Assembly: GCA_963930655.1 (NCBI GenBank)
Contig: OZ005605.1
Location: 13,337,501-13,401,500, forward strand
Source of the DNA: Myrica gale
Lineage: Eukaryota > Streptophyta > Magnoliopsida > Fagales > Myricaceae
Reading direction: 5' to 3'
Length of the DNA: 64,000 bases
Part shown: in pieces, positions 21,868 through 33,646 of the stretch
Layout: each line of letters begins with the position of its first letter
Position numbering within the stretch: the first letter of the stretch is position 1
Notes under the pieces: generated by a model
What the model saw: the letters and a program-made list of their open reading frames with translations, nothing else
Database searches by the model: none
What the model was told of the DNA's origin: nothing
Position numbers and translations under genes: made by a program

Positions 21868-24800
21868 ATATCAAGAAAGAAAATCACATGTATTTATAAT
21901 TTCCATTAGTATAGGGCTTTTAATAACTAATGGTACCTCCCACTGAATCACAGCAATCAAAGAAAATGCAGAATATAACTTTTATATTCAGTGTTTACAG
22001 TAGGTATCAAGAACTTCTACCTTATGTAAACATGATCCTATTTTAGTAACCATGCAACACCTTGTAAAAGCGAATAGCAACTACTCATCACGAATCCATC
22101 TCATGTCGTATACTATGTGTATACAAATATTCGTGACCCTTGATTTTCTTTTGGCCACCATTATAAACACAATCTTCACTGTTTTAGCGGACGTGTTTAT
22201 TTGGTTAAGTGCAACCATCGTCTAAGTGACATGTAATTTTGTAATGGGTCGGCGTTGCTATTTTAGGCCATGAGATTAATTTTCTTGTAAAACAATCACA
22301 TTTAACACTTATATTAAACTGTTAAAAAAATTAGTTTTTTTTTTTAAAAAAATAAAATCCTGTCAAGTCAACGGTCAACCGGTCCAACCGGTTTGACCCG
22401 TTGTCCCACCGGTCCAGGTCCAACCCGGTCGGTGGTGGGTTGCGGTCCGGGTCACACCCGGACCATATCTGGGTCTTGGTCCGGGTCCAACCATGGCCTA
22501 AGCCCACACACCACACGGGCTGCCATGGCACGGATCCCATCTGGCCATGGGCCATGGGCTGTGGTTAGGCCCAACAAAGCCCAGCCCGAGCGGCATGCAC
22601 CATTCCTCCCTTTCCTTTTTTTTTTATTTTTTTATTTTTTTTTATAATAGACCCAGCCTAACGATTGGGCTGGGTCTTTGGGCCTTGGACCGTGGGCCGG
22701 GTAGGGCAACTGTTGCCCTACCCACCCGGCCCAAAGCGTGCGACCTAGGCATCTCTATGCCTGGGTGCCGCTTAGGCGCCCTGCCGCCAGCCCAGCTGGC
22801 CGCCAGCCACCCTGGCTGGCCACGTCCGGCGAGCCCCAGGCCGGCCAGACGCCGGCCGTTCCGGTAGTGATCTCGGCGCAGCCTACCGGTGAGCGGTTGG
22901 CCGCCGTCCAAGCCATCCACACCCGTGTCTCACACGGATGTGTGAGAAGCTTGCCGCGACCCTATGGCCGCCGGCTCTCCTCCCACTTCCGGTCGGAGGT
23001 TGCTCCAGTCCTACTGGGCGCTCCTCCGGCAAGCTGAGCCATCACCGGCGGCTGGTGGTGGCCGGATGGAAAGAAACAACTCTCTCTCCCTCTTGCGATT
23101 TTCTTCATCGGGCAACAAGATTTTTCAACCAAAAATCACAACCACAAACAGCCCAAACACAATCTTTCACAAAGATATCACAAGATCTAACATCTAATGT
23201 AACAGATCTCAACAAAAACACAAAGATCAACAAATTTCCAGAGACCCACGGGTAAGGGTTTTCACAAAACACTTTCTCTTTCCAAAAGAGCAAAACCCAC
23301 GAGCTTGAAAGCTTCAAACCCCTTTCTCTTCAAGTATACGCGTATAGCACGGGTATGCTCTTGTCTCACAAAAACATAAGCCCGATTGCCATCCAGCTCA
23401 ACTCTTAAGCCGCGTGAAGATTGAAGAGAGCACACGGGCAGAAAACCGAAACCCAAAGGCATCTCCGGAAAAATGGCTCGATTCTCATTTCTCTCAACCA
23501 AAAGCAGATCCAAGCATAAACAAACATGCTATACCGCACGGATTAACTCTTAATCAACAATAATCGCGTTTCTTCGCTTCAAATATCATTCGAAAGCGAA
23601 GAACACGAAAAATTTCATACGAAGTTAGAAAGAGAAACTAACCTGGAACTGTGAGATTTCACAAACCTCGCTCCGATACCAGTTGTTGGGATCTCGGGAT
23701 CGGCGCAGCGGAAGGCGCAGGAACGTTGAAATCAGAGCAGTCCAAGCTTTTCTCCTTCAGATCCACGCACACAGGTTGAGAGAGATAGAATCATATAGAG
23801 AGAGAAACTAGAGAGAGAAATCTCATTTCTCATTAATCATCTCCTTCCTCCTCAATTGAAGTTCTGAGCTATTTATAATGGCTCCCTCAGAACTTCTCTT
23901 GTGCATATGCGTGGGATCTTTAGGGATCTCAAATCTCGGCCGTAGGATCACCATGAAAAACTCTTTTTCATTAATTCCCTTATATTCTGTATTCCGAATT
24001 TATGGGCTTCTACAAATTGTGATCATGTCCATTAACATATCACAATTGACTCCCGAGATAGTGAGACTATTTTTCATGATATTCTGTATTCCGAATTTTG
24101 CTAACAATTATTTGTTTATTTATCCTTCCACCATACTATATTCCACATGAGCTAATAAGACCGGAATAATATCACTGATTAAGTCCCTAGCTCATATAAT
24201 TCTTAATTCACAATCTGTAACTCGTTGGACTCTCAAATTGTTTCTAAAACAATTTCACAAATAAATATATAATATATATATTAATTTCGAAAAACATTTT
24301 CGCAAACATCCACTGGCCAGTGATTTATTTTCAAGTCCAACCCTATACAGATATACTGAATATACTGTCTCACAAAGAGACTGGTGGATTCCTTGTTGAG
24401 CATTTACACAAGCTCATCCATCATATACAAGACCCAACGTTGTCTGGAATATTTGATCTGCGAAAGATCATCACCAAATGACTCAGTCAAAGCACAAGTA
24501 CACAACAAACAAACCTGCATAAACCTCTCAGGTCTAAGGATACAATAAACTAATTGTGTTGAATACCTTCTCTAAATCAGTGATCACTTCCAGAAGGTAT
24601 TCATATGCGATCCCGTTCAGTGCATGTACTCTTACAGTGCACCCACTCGTCTGCTTAAGGTCACTACCTCAATGACGGAGTACATCATCCTATTTAATAG
24701 AGGCACAACGAGTGTAGACCTATTTGTAGATAAACATGTACCTCGGTCTAGAACAACGGTCAAGTGAACAAGGAACTGAAAAGTCATACTCCCCGCCTTT

Positions 24801-25622
24801 GATTCATTAATCATCGGCATGACTTTTCTACAATTTCACTTACCAATATATCTGTGTAACATCTCATGTCACAACATTATACCCAATAAATAATAAATAC
24901 GTGTAGATAAAAATAAATAATTATCTCATAATTATTCTAATAATTCATTTTGATGGCATATTTCCAACAGGTTGACAGTGGAGGGTTAGATCTTGAGAGT
25001 TGGGCGTGAGAGAGGGAGACACGGACAGAACAACACCAAAAGCTTCGGGAGTTGGGGGTTATGCCACGAAGTGGACACTTGGAGCTAGAATGGTTAGTGG
25101 TGTTGCGCTGGGCTCACTGATCTGATGGGCTGAGAAGCCTATGGGCTAACTTAGGTTATGTGTTATTGTATGGGGTTGGACGCATGCTGTTATTGGGCAC
25201 TTAGGTTATGTTTTATTGTATGGGGTTGGACGCATGCTGTTATTGGGCTTGGGGCGCAGGAGTAAGGCTTGGGGCTTCAGGAGTTGGGGTTTGATATATT
25301 AAAAATCTTGTTTGATTATTTTTTGCATAATATTTAATATTTATTTTTAATTATATTATTTAAAATAATTTTTATTTTTGCCCCTCTTATGCAAAATGGT
25401 TGGCTTCTTCACTGGCGGGAACATATGCAAATGCCCTCAAATGTAACATAAAGGCACTAGGGGCTGCACATACTGTATGAACATCGCTTGAAAGTTATAT
25501 CTGTACTTGCTTAGCTGACCAAGTCTTGTATGTACTGATGTATCTGCAGACTAAGGACAATCATAGTACAGGGGAGGTCATCCAAATCAACCAAGGTTGG
25601 CGATATCATGACCGAAGAGGTA

Positions 25623-26060
25623 CAAGTTTTCTCCCCTCCCATAGGAACAAACATGGATTGTGGGTGTTTTTCAATTGTCAAACAAAAGTTTCTGTACATT
25701 TGCTTTATGACATGTATATGATAATTCCATGACCTTATGTTTACATAAATCTTTTGTTTATTTATATTTTTCATGTGATATTTGTTTTCAATTGCAAGAA
25801 TTCAAAAGGATGTTGATGTGTAAAATGAGGAAGATTTTAATTGGTCCTTGCTTATTGTTATTTTATATTAGAAACTTGTTACTTTTTAGGTTACTTGTAG
25901 AGATTATTGTATTTGTTGTAAAACGTTATTAATCAATGTTGAAGTATATTTTGTTTTATTATCCTTGTTTTTTTAAATTTTTACATCCAATGAATAATGA
26001 TTATTAAAATAAATTTGTATTACCAATTAAAAAAACATGTATAGGAAAATATAGGAAAAA
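25623..26060. other. CBSX3-fragment intron remnant
   Basis: Follows the donor at 25,620. AT-rich with no further CBSX3 exon recognised; the next exon of the family is absent before the CACTA-type repeats begin near 26,080. Confidence 0.4.
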
Positions 26061-26260
26061 ATTAGAGGTGTTTTAAAAATGTTGGAACATGAAAAAAACG
26101 CTGCTAAAAACCTATAGCGGCGGTTACAAAATGTTATTGTAGATGTTTAAACGTATGACAAAATTGAGCCATTTTAAAAGCGTTGCTAAAGACCTATAGT
26201 GGCGTTTATGGTCGCTACTAAGCGATTGTGCTATATATCTGTAGCCAAAACCACCAAAGT
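26060..26260. mobile_element. CACTA-type subterminal repeats
   Basis: Contains AAAAACGCTGCTAAAAACC, TATAGCGGCGGTTAC, AAAAGCGTTGCTAAAGACC and TATAGTGGCGTTTATGGTCG, the same unit as at 4,800-5,110 and 12,360-12,750. The arrangement (GCTAAAGACCTATAGTGGCG) resembles the right end at 5,113, so this is probably the degraded right side of the element that starts at 12,356. A clear CACTA terminus is missing. Confidence 0.55.
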
Positions 26261-26375
26261 CGTCGCAAAAACTTTGCCCCTACGGAACGAGGTCGTCGAA
26301 GGGTGGTGGCCTCTGCCGCGTGCGCAGAGTTCTGATTCGAAGACAGAAGCTCTCCGTCAGCCCTGGTCTAGCAGC

Positions 26376-26443
26376 TTCGACGAACTCCAGTTCGTCAAGA
26401 GAGGTGCAGCGTCGACGAGTTCCAGTTTGTCAAGAGAGGTGCA
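26376..26443. repeat. Two-copy tandem repeat, about 35 bases
   Basis: TTCGACGAACTCCAGTTCGT...GAGAGGTGCA at 26,376-26,408 is followed by a copy with a few changes at 26,411-26,443. It lies in a GC-richer block (26,260-26,520) that could be a captured exon, but I recognise no protein in it. Confidence 0.8.
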
Positions 26444-26519
26444 ACCCCATTGCCGACGAGCTAAAGCTGCCGTGCATATATTTTTCTTGTCCCCAACAAC
26501 GACGAGCTAGAGCCCCCGT

Positions 26520-27039
26520 GCCAATTTTTTTTGAATTTCTTGCGAATAAGCTTTCGGTCAATGAATTGGTTTTCTCTTTTATTTTTTTCTTTTGCTGAGC
26601 TTCTCTTAACTCATTTCAATACGTCGTCAAGAGAATTAAAGAGATTACAAGCCCTCAACCAAAGAACTCATATTCATATACATAAAGAGATTTTATAGAT
26701 TTACATTCCTTAGAAACATCATTTTCTTTTCTTACAAAAAAACAGAGGAATCATTACAAGCGATCTGTTGTTGTGTTCTTCTAGGATATGGGAATCCACC
26801 GAAATTCAGTTTTGTTTTGTAGAGCAGAGGAATTTCCTTTGCTTCCTGGCATGCGATCTGTTGTTGTGTTCTTCTAGGATATTATAATATGTTTGTATTT
26901 TGGCAAGTTGTTATAATGGACGCCATATAGACATTAGAAAAATTCTTGTGCATGTTATCTGTTTGACAAAAAGCCAAAAATAACATTGGTAAGTGAAAGG
27001 CTTAAGATGAATGACTGTTAAGAGATAAAAATCAAGCAT
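26520..27039. other. Non-coding stretch with a 30-base direct repeat
   Basis: GCGATCTGTTGTTGTGTTCTTC...AGGATAT occurs at about 26,759-26,787 and again at 26,851-26,881. Otherwise nothing recognised. Confidence 0.5.
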
Positions 27040-27123
27040 GAGTGACTTATCTTTATATGCTGCAAGAACGGCTGGAGACCTCTTTAAATTTTCCAGTTCA
27101 TCTGTTGAGAGAAGCACAAACAA
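27040..27123 (-). pseudogene. Subtilase (SBT1-like) propeptide exon fragment
   Basis: The minus frame gives FVLLSTDELENLKRSPAVLA followed by AYKDKSL. This resembles the end of the inhibitor I9 propeptide of plant subtilisin-like serine proteases, where a (F)-x-x-L-x-x-DELE-x-LK-x-x-P-x-x-x-x-AY-x-D motif precedes the mature protease. Nothing of the catalytic domain follows on the minus strand. A short captured or decayed fragment is likely; the match is short, so confidence is moderate. Confidence 0.45.
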
Positions 27124-29439
27124 TTTGATATTAACTGTGACAGATCAACATTTCATAGTTGATTTTTAGAGCCTCCTGTCTTTTGGTTTTCATGGATGGA
27201 TACATGGGAAGGGCTCCAAATGATATAAGAAGAACGAACAATCACAAAACGCAAAAAAAACAGGCACCAACAAAACCGAAAAACAGAGGGCTAACTAGGC
27301 TACATGGCTCCAGGTCTATAAATAAGCAAATTGAGCAAGGATCTATGAAAGAGAATATGGCCAAAGGCCCGAGAACAGATATGAAGCCGCCATGAACTGC
27401 AAGGAAAGTGATATGTAAACCATGAGGCGCACATGAATTTAAAGCCTCAAGGTTCATTTCCATTCCCCAAACTATCAAAATCAATGAACTATCTTTGTTG
27501 TGCTAGTTGTAAATTTAACCAATCTTTTACCACATTGACACACTAATGGAAAGTTGGGCAACTTGGTTAGCCGTGTTATTGAACATTTTTGCAGAAAGAA
27601 GCCTTCCAAGTAACAAATCAAGAAAAAAAGGAAAAAGTGCTAAAACAAATATATATATAAAAAAATGCACCACTAAGAGCTTCTCTTACTAGAAATGAGA
27701 GAAGGGAAAGAAAACTCAATCTTCTCTTACCAACAGGGAAAAACCTCCAAATGCTAGGGAGAATAGGCTGAATTCAATGCAAATAATTCTCAAACGCGGT
27801 AATTGTGTTATATTCCTGCAATGGACATTAAGGAAGATTGTATGATGATCAATATACCATTCGGACTCAAGACCTGCCCAAACAAAAAGAAGTCAGATTC
27901 AAATAGGATTGAGAAACTGATGAACTGTGCCTTATGACAGTGCAAAATTCAAAGCATCATAACTCACCAATCAACTAGACTACAAGAATACATTATTCAG
28001 TGGCTAGCCTATTCTATAGCCTTAAAGGTAATCCTTAAAGGTAATTTCAATAAACTCAATGTTGCAGAAACTGATCAAGTGTTGAATCTTTTAGTTTGTC
28101 AAATATTCCTCTTGTAGCTCTACTGAACAAGTGGTAAACCTGCAAAAGTTTTGCCAAGCTCTGAAAAATGATCAAATCAAATCACTAGGAATCTTGATAC
28201 TGACTCGAGTAAATTTAACTTTTATCTTCAATGAATTCATTATATAGGGGGGCAGAAACTGAGGGGCACAGGCTTTTGGACCAAGGGAAACGATTATGCA
28301 GAACTTCCCTTTTTCACAATCTGAGTAAAGAGAATACACAAGCAAAAGGTAAGTTGATTGCAACAATGCAAGTGCAAAAGTAATCGGAGCTACTTTTTTC
28401 CGTTTGGAAGATATTGGAAGAAAACAACTACACCAAACAAATTGGAAGAGCCAGAAGATTTGTTTCGTGGTGTCAGAGCACACACTACCTTCACTGTGGC
28501 TACTTCTGCTACCATATCTTATTCACGTGAAGATCAGATTTTCGTATCATCCTGCTCTGTACAAGTAAAAGTAGGATACAAGACTCCTATATGCCCGATG
28601 CTTATAATTAGCAACAATTAAGCAAAGCGGTTAGCCTATCTTTTGATTGTTTTGGCTATTCACTTAGGGATGTGATCTCGATGATTCGTCTCTCCACTAT
28701 GTCAGATGAATCAGAAAGCATTTGGGCGTAAATCAGAAACAAGACAACCATGTTATAAAAAATCTAGTGCCTGTCCACAAATGTATGCAACTTAAAAAGC
28801 AAAGAGAGAAGGCAAAAAGATTACCCGGGATACATTGACGAGGTGGCTGACGTTGTCAACGATGTTGCCGATGTCCAAAAATCTAGTGCCTGTCCAAAAC
28901 TTAATTTTTTTTTAGACCTGAGGGGGGCATTAAAAAGAAAAACTTTCCTGTTGAAGTGTCGTAGTGGTTGAGGAGTTGCAGACTTCTCTTCAACCGAAAG
29001 GAAAATAAAATGCAAAGATTGGACATGCAGAACAAAAGAAAATTCACGGTAACAAAGTAGACCATACCAGCAAATTTCTAACAAAACAGGACACCAACAA
29101 AGACGAGAACGTAAGAAACTCTTCTTCTTTTCAACTAAGGGCTTTCTCATCTGCAAATCCCCAATCGCAAATGTACAATGTAAATACCTGACACCGGCAA
29201 GGATTTGAGCAATGATTTCTTCGGGGTTTGAGATCAAAGAAAATCTTAGTACTGTTCCAATCACATATAGGTCTCAAAATACACCGGTAATGACAATGAA
29301 CTGAAAGAAAGAGGAAATTAGAGAGAGAGAGAAAAAGGGGAGCAGAGCTGAGAGAGCAGTCAGCGGATGGCAAGGAGAAGGATTTGAGTGAGGGCAATGG
29401 TAGCAGTAGAAGCCTTAGCGCGAAAGTTGATTTAAGTTT
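27124..29439. other. Unassigned stretch between gene fragments and a CACTA end
   Basis: Several minus-strand open frames exist (28,172-28,483; 28,821-29,264) but I cannot assign them. A frame containing EEIIAQILAGVRYLHC near 29,160-29,220 looks exon-like. The phrase AAAATCTAGTGCCTGTCCA occurs at about 28,761 and 28,875, a short duplication. The block near 29,300-29,390 is GA-rich. Confidence 0.3.
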
Positions 29440-29632
29440 TTGAGTTTTAGTAACACTAGCATTTGCTTTTAGTAACGGAAGCAAGAAGGGATGCGTTTTT
29501 TTTGTACCTTTAGTGACCATTATTCTATTCTTGTACTTGTAGTGACCAATAGAATCATTTGGTCACTAAAACTTGATTTTTTAGCGACCACACGGAATGA
29601 GTTGGTGGCCGTAACTCGATTTTCTTGTAGTG
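29440..29632. mobile_element. CACTA-type terminus (right end at 29,632)
   Basis: Repeats of the form TTTAGTGACCA / TTGGTCACTAAAA / TTTAGCGACCA lead to GATTTTCTTGTAGTG at 29,632. Its reverse complement CACTACAAGAAAATC is a classic plant CACTA terminus. The repeat unit differs from the CGCTGCTAAA unit at 26.1 kb, so a different subfamily is likely. I found no partner CACTACAAG end in the window. Confidence 0.65.
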
Positions 29633-31969
29633 CTCGATGGAGGCTCAACCTCATTGGGGGCTCAAAACATCATACTCTTTATGCAATGCATCTAAAGGAT
29701 GCAAGAAGAATGCATAACTTGGGTATTTCGAAGCTAAATGTACTTAATATAGCATGAATGATGTATCTAATGCGACAGATCAGATTTTAAATATGTAAAA
29801 CACAATGAATGGATCAAAAGTTATCTCGAGATAGCTCCGGCCATGATTATTTAGGTGTTTAGATTGAAGTAGAAAATTTATGCACTCAAAATATGGAAGT
29901 GAATATTGACAAGAATCTTCCAGCCTATTATTTAATATTCCTTTTATGGCTTAGATATATAAAATGCACATGCCTTATATTTATTTCATAGGCTAGGGTT
30001 CATAATTTGAATTTGAATTTTAAGTTATTCTCACTAAGGAATAAAACTTTTACTGACCGATCCAGAGAGGCTTGTGCCAGTTTCCATTATGGCTTGTTGG
30101 GCTATCAGCTTAGGTTCTCTGGAAACCGATTGGCTCTGTTTGGGGTTCGGCTCGCTGAAACCAATTTGAACAGAGCCCAGAATAAAACATTCATTATTTT
30201 CTTAGACTCGTGAATTCGATCACTGCTCAAGTTTCAACTTTTTTATGCGTTTTGCCTCTCTAATTACCCAAAAACGGTGTGCTTGGAATTGATCGGTTTC
30301 GAATATGAGAGATGGTATGCCGTTTTGGGCGAAGGGGAGCGTAAGATGTATGGTATCGTCCTGGGCAGGAGGGATTGTTTGGCTGCCAACGTGAGCTGGC
30401 TAGGCGTTGCTGACGTATGGACTATGCCGTTAGGGAATTTAAACAGACATGAGATAAAGGAGGACTTTTTCTTAGATGAGTAGAAACTTGAGGGAGTGAA
30501 AATTTGCGTTGTTGAAAACCAATCACCTTTCCGTAAAAATAGGTAAAATTTAGGGGACTAAAAATGAAATTTCTATTTTTAAATTTTAAATTTTAATATT
30601 TTAGTATTTAATTTATTTTTTATGAGATGTCGCTTGTCAAATTAATTTTGCGCCTTTTAATCAAATTCTTCTGTTCAAATAAGAAAAATATAGGTTATGT
30701 AGAGGCTAGACCCTATATTAGAAACTTCATATTTATGAAAATATATATTTGTAATTTAAGGGCGCCAGTGTCGAAACTGAATCTTTGTACACAAAAAGAC
30801 ACTGAACGAATTTTTCAAAGATATGGCTTCCACAATAATTTTCAAAGCAATGCTTAGTGCCTATAAAATAGTACTAAAGCATTGTTCATTTAATAGCAAG
30901 CTTCCTTTGATTAACAACTGCAAAAAAAAATTTATCTGCTTCGCCATTAATCTTCTAGTTAGCGGTCATAGATATCCATTTTTTGTTCTTCCGTAACTCG
31001 GTCTTTGTAGCTATTTATAATTAGTTGAAGTAGAGGTTGTGCCGCTCGCTTAACCCATTAATTACTAAGAAAATGATAGCCACAAACGATAATTATTAGC
31101 TACATATACAGATATATCGAAGTTGCCTTGAGAGTTGAGACAATAGAAGTAGATTCCATTGTCTTGAAACCGGTCAAGCACTTATAGGTTGAAGGAAACT
31201 TTTCTCAAACACAATCAATGAGGGAGAGTATACTGTCAAAGAAAAGCCATGAAAATGATCGAACTGCTTATGGGTGAAATGAGATGTTTTAAACATACTC
31301 ATCTATCAAATAGTCAGGAAATTAAAGCTTTTACAGCTAGCTAGATCCCACCTTTTATTCTTTCCTCAAAAGTTTATTACAGTCCTCGCTCAACCCATGA
31401 AGTTGTTGCAGTGAACTCCAATAGACTTTTCTTCTAGTAAAATAATCTGTACATAGCTAGATGCGAGTTTTTGTGTGGAGGGTTTATTTGCCAGAAGCAA
31501 TAATAATTAGTCGAGATCATTTGTTGCAGAAAAATACTTGTTTATAGCAATCTAATAAGTGAGTCAGAAATAAAGCTATATCCCTTGACATGCTCCCTCT
31601 GATAGGACTAAAAAATACAATTGCATATCAAATGGAGTTAAAAGAAAAAATACTACATATAGGGGTCCCCACTAAATGATCAAACCCGACGATTTCCCCT
31701 GATTATGGTTCCCAGAGCGCGCATGGCGTTGCACCATGACTATGTTTCTTTATTAGTGCACGTTGGTCGTATAGAAAAAGCCAAAATCGGGGCCGTACAA
31801 ATGTTGAACAGCTCCTAATTTATATCCAATGCGTGTTTGCGTGATCGACCGGCATATATACTAGCCTCATGCGGTGTCGAACCTCTCGCAAAGCAGGATG
31901 ACTGTTTCAATACTTAATTAGGCTGGCGCACTTGAGGTTCTGTAGCACCCCAGGTTCTCAATCTCTTCC
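29633..31969. other. Intergenic region upstream of the germin-like gene
   Basis: AT-rich. Short open frames at 30,007-30,213 and 30,277-30,483 show no recognisable domain. Nothing else can be supported; the last few hundred bases presumably hold the promoter of the germin-like gene. Confidence 0.4.
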
Positions 31970-31978
31970 TTTATAAAG
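31970..31978 (+). promoter_or_regulatory. TATA box candidate for the germin-like gene
   Basis: TTTATAAAG lies about 100 bases before the ATG at 32,074, a normal distance for a short plant 5' leader. A second TTTTATAAAG at about 32,031 is too near the ATG to be the better choice. Confidence 0.5.
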
Positions 31979-32073
31979 AAACATTTATGGATGCATGCAC
32001 AAAGTTGGATCAATTCTTTCCGGTCTTCCCTTTTTATAAAGTGCATAACTGCATCTAATATGTAGCTGGCAAA

Positions 32074-33259
32074 ATGGCCACCCACGTAATCTTATTTGGG
32101 CTCCTAACATTATCTGTACCCATCGCCTTGGCAACCGATCCCAACCCCCTTCAGGATTTCTGCGTCGCTGACCCAAAAAGCCAAGGTATGAAGACTACTG
32201 TCTCTTATGATCGTTCCCCTTCTTTATCCTATATATGGTTGGAAAATCAGTAACATGCGGCCAACGTCCTTAATTGTATGCTTTGGACATATTGTTCATA
32301 TTCATTAGAACTAAGCTACATTTTTTTTGTTATATTTTTTACCTCCCTAGCTCTCCGCTGGAAACCCAATCAGAGTCCGTATTTGATCATTGGCCTCAAA
32401 TGTTTGTAGTGTTTAATGCTACGTATCTTCACCATGGAGGCTGCCGATCAAGCTCTTCTTCTTGCCAGTTTATCATAAAACTCCTGGGTGTCAAAATTGT
32501 TAATTTTCACTTTGGTTTTATGGGTGCATTTTTTTCGTTAATTTCTTTATCACCATCTTGCTATTTTACCACTCTGCTATCTATATAAGATGCTTTTTGG
32601 CCAGGCTTATTAATCTGCGATCTAGTTGAGATGATTTGCTTACATGGTGATTGTTTACAGTTCCGAGGTCACACGTGTTAGTATTGTTGTAAGTTTCTCA
32701 TTAATGATTGCACTTCATGGCAGTGTTGGTGAATGGTCTGGCCTGCAAGGATCCCAAGCTTGCCGACGCCAATGATTTCTTCTTTGCAGGACTTCACTTA
32801 TCGGGAAACTCATCAAATGCCGTAGGGTCTTGGGTGACCCCAGTTACTGTATCGCAAATGCCAGGACTTAACACTCTTGGCATCTCGATGGTACGTATAG
32901 ACTATGCACCATGGGGCATAAACCCACCCCACACACACCCCCATGCCTCAGAAATCTTAACAATCTTAGAAGGCTGCCTCCAAGTTGGATTTATCACGTC
33001 TAGCCCGGAGAACCGTCACATCTCGAAGGTCCTACAGAAGGGTGATGTCTTTGTATTCCCGATTGGTCTCATACACTACCAAAGAAATTTAGATTCTAAA
33101 AACGCCATAGCTATTGCAGCTTTGAGCAGTCAAAATCCTGGAGTCATCACAGTTGCAAATGCAGTATTTGGTTCTGTGCCGGACATTTCTAGCGACGTTC
33201 TTGCGAAAGCTTTCCATGTGGACAAGAATGTCATCAATTACCTGCAGACCCATTTTTAA
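32074..33259 (+). CDS. Germin-like protein, two exons
   Basis: Exon 1 (32,074-32,185) and exon 2 (32,724-33,259) join at a phase-1 GT-AG intron and encode 215 residues. Residues 1-21 form a signal peptide ([20 protein letters not shown]). Then comes [16 protein letters not shown] and [10 protein letters not shown], which supply the disulfide Cys pair of germins. Germin box 1 reads [17 protein letters not shown] and box 2 reads [17 protein letters not shown], so the three His and one Glu of the metal-binding cupin are all present. Length and intron position fit the family. Germin-like proteins are secreted, oligomeric cupins of the cell wall; some have superoxide dismutase or oxalate oxidase activity, which sequence alone does not settle. 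A second, broken germin-like gene follows in the same orientation. The gene looks functional. Confidence 0.93.
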
Positions 33260-33637
33260 AACTCGATATTGTTTGTAGCAAAGAGAATGCAATGTCTGTT
33301 TCTATCTCTATTGTTAATTAATTAGAAAACTTGGGTTTGTCTAATGTGGCATTTGTTTTGTTTTTTGGATTGTATTTTTTCTATTTTGCTCTTGAGTCGC
33401 CAATGTAATTCTTTGCAAGGTTGTGCAGGACAAGACTAGTACAGTTCCTTCTTCGCTTTTTTATTTGATAATTTTTTTTTCTTATTTCTTTGTAGTTTAT
33501 TTATTTTTCTCTCTCTATCATTAGTGCTGCTTCTTAGCAATTATGTATGTTTTTAAAAAGTTAAGGAGAGATTAAAGAAGTTATGCAACTAGAAACTATA
33601 ATTATATTCAAATAAAACACTAAACAATACACAGAAA
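33260..33637 (+). other. 3' flank of the germin-like gene
   Basis: T-rich sequence after the stop, presumably the 3' UTR. No canonical AATAAA was singled out. The MULE target duplication begins at 33,638. Confidence 0.4.
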
Positions 33638-33646
33638 AATTAGAGC

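Larger units (their letters stand above)
19935..24969 (-). mobile_element. Ty1/copia-type LTR retrotransposon, largely deleted
   Basis: The right LTR (23,684-24,969, about 1,286 bases) runs from TGTTGGGATCTCGGGATC to GCATATTTCCAACA in plus orientation. The left copy starts at 19,935 and matches it only to about 20,503, with two internal gaps, then runs into integrase sequence. GGTTG duplications flank it (19,930-19,934 and 24,970-24,974). The bases beside the right LTR (23,670-23,681) read, on the minus strand, TGGTATCGGAGC, a near-perfect tRNA-Met primer site, so the element is transcribed leftwards. A deletion has fused the integrase region to mid-LTR and most of pol is gone. Between the gag gene and the right LTR is a long leader (21,870-23,665), very GC-rich at 22,380-23,060. 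Confidence 0.9.
19834..25414. mobile_element. hAT-like element in the CBSX3 intron, carrying a copia-type element
   Basis: An 8-base direct repeat GCGGGAAC occurs at 19,826-19,833 and 25,415-25,422. The inner ends are TAGGGGCGGATATAG and GGCTTCTTCACTG. The second resembles a hAT terminus (CAGTG...), the first a degraded one. No transposase is visible, so it is non-autonomous. Between its ends lies the complete LTR element 19,935-24,969. The right part includes two tandem copies of a roughly 56-base unit (CTTAGGTTATGTGTTATTGT) near 25,147-25,250. Confidence 0.6.
19050..25619 (+). pseudogene. CBSX3-like CBS-domain protein gene fragment
   Basis: Three exons in order match the N-terminal half of plant mitochondrial CBSX3, a CBS-pair protein linked to thioredoxin o regulation. 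Exon ending 19,106: SSWLWCTMGDTVYDAVKS with GT donor. Exon 19,233-19,314: MTQHNVGALVVMKSGEQKSI then AGIITER with AG acceptor and GT donor. Exon 25,550-25,619: RTIIVQGRSSKSTKVGDIMT EE with AG acceptor and GT donor, missing a few bases near its start (DYLR region). The second CBS domain and the 5' exons are absent. The 6.2 kb between the last two exons is an intron holding the 19,834-25,414 insertion. Same orientation as the B3 fragment just upstream. Confidence 0.8.

Noticed and set aside
12356..29632. One 17 kb CACTA element from 12,356 to the terminus at 29,632
   Set aside because: The subterminal units differ (CGCTGCTAAA against TTTAGTGACC), the termini differ (CACTAAAAA against CACTACAAG), and the 3-base flanks AAC and CTC do not match.
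30277..30483. 68-codon plus frame upstream of the germin-like gene
   Set aside because: Short, no domain, no supporting context.
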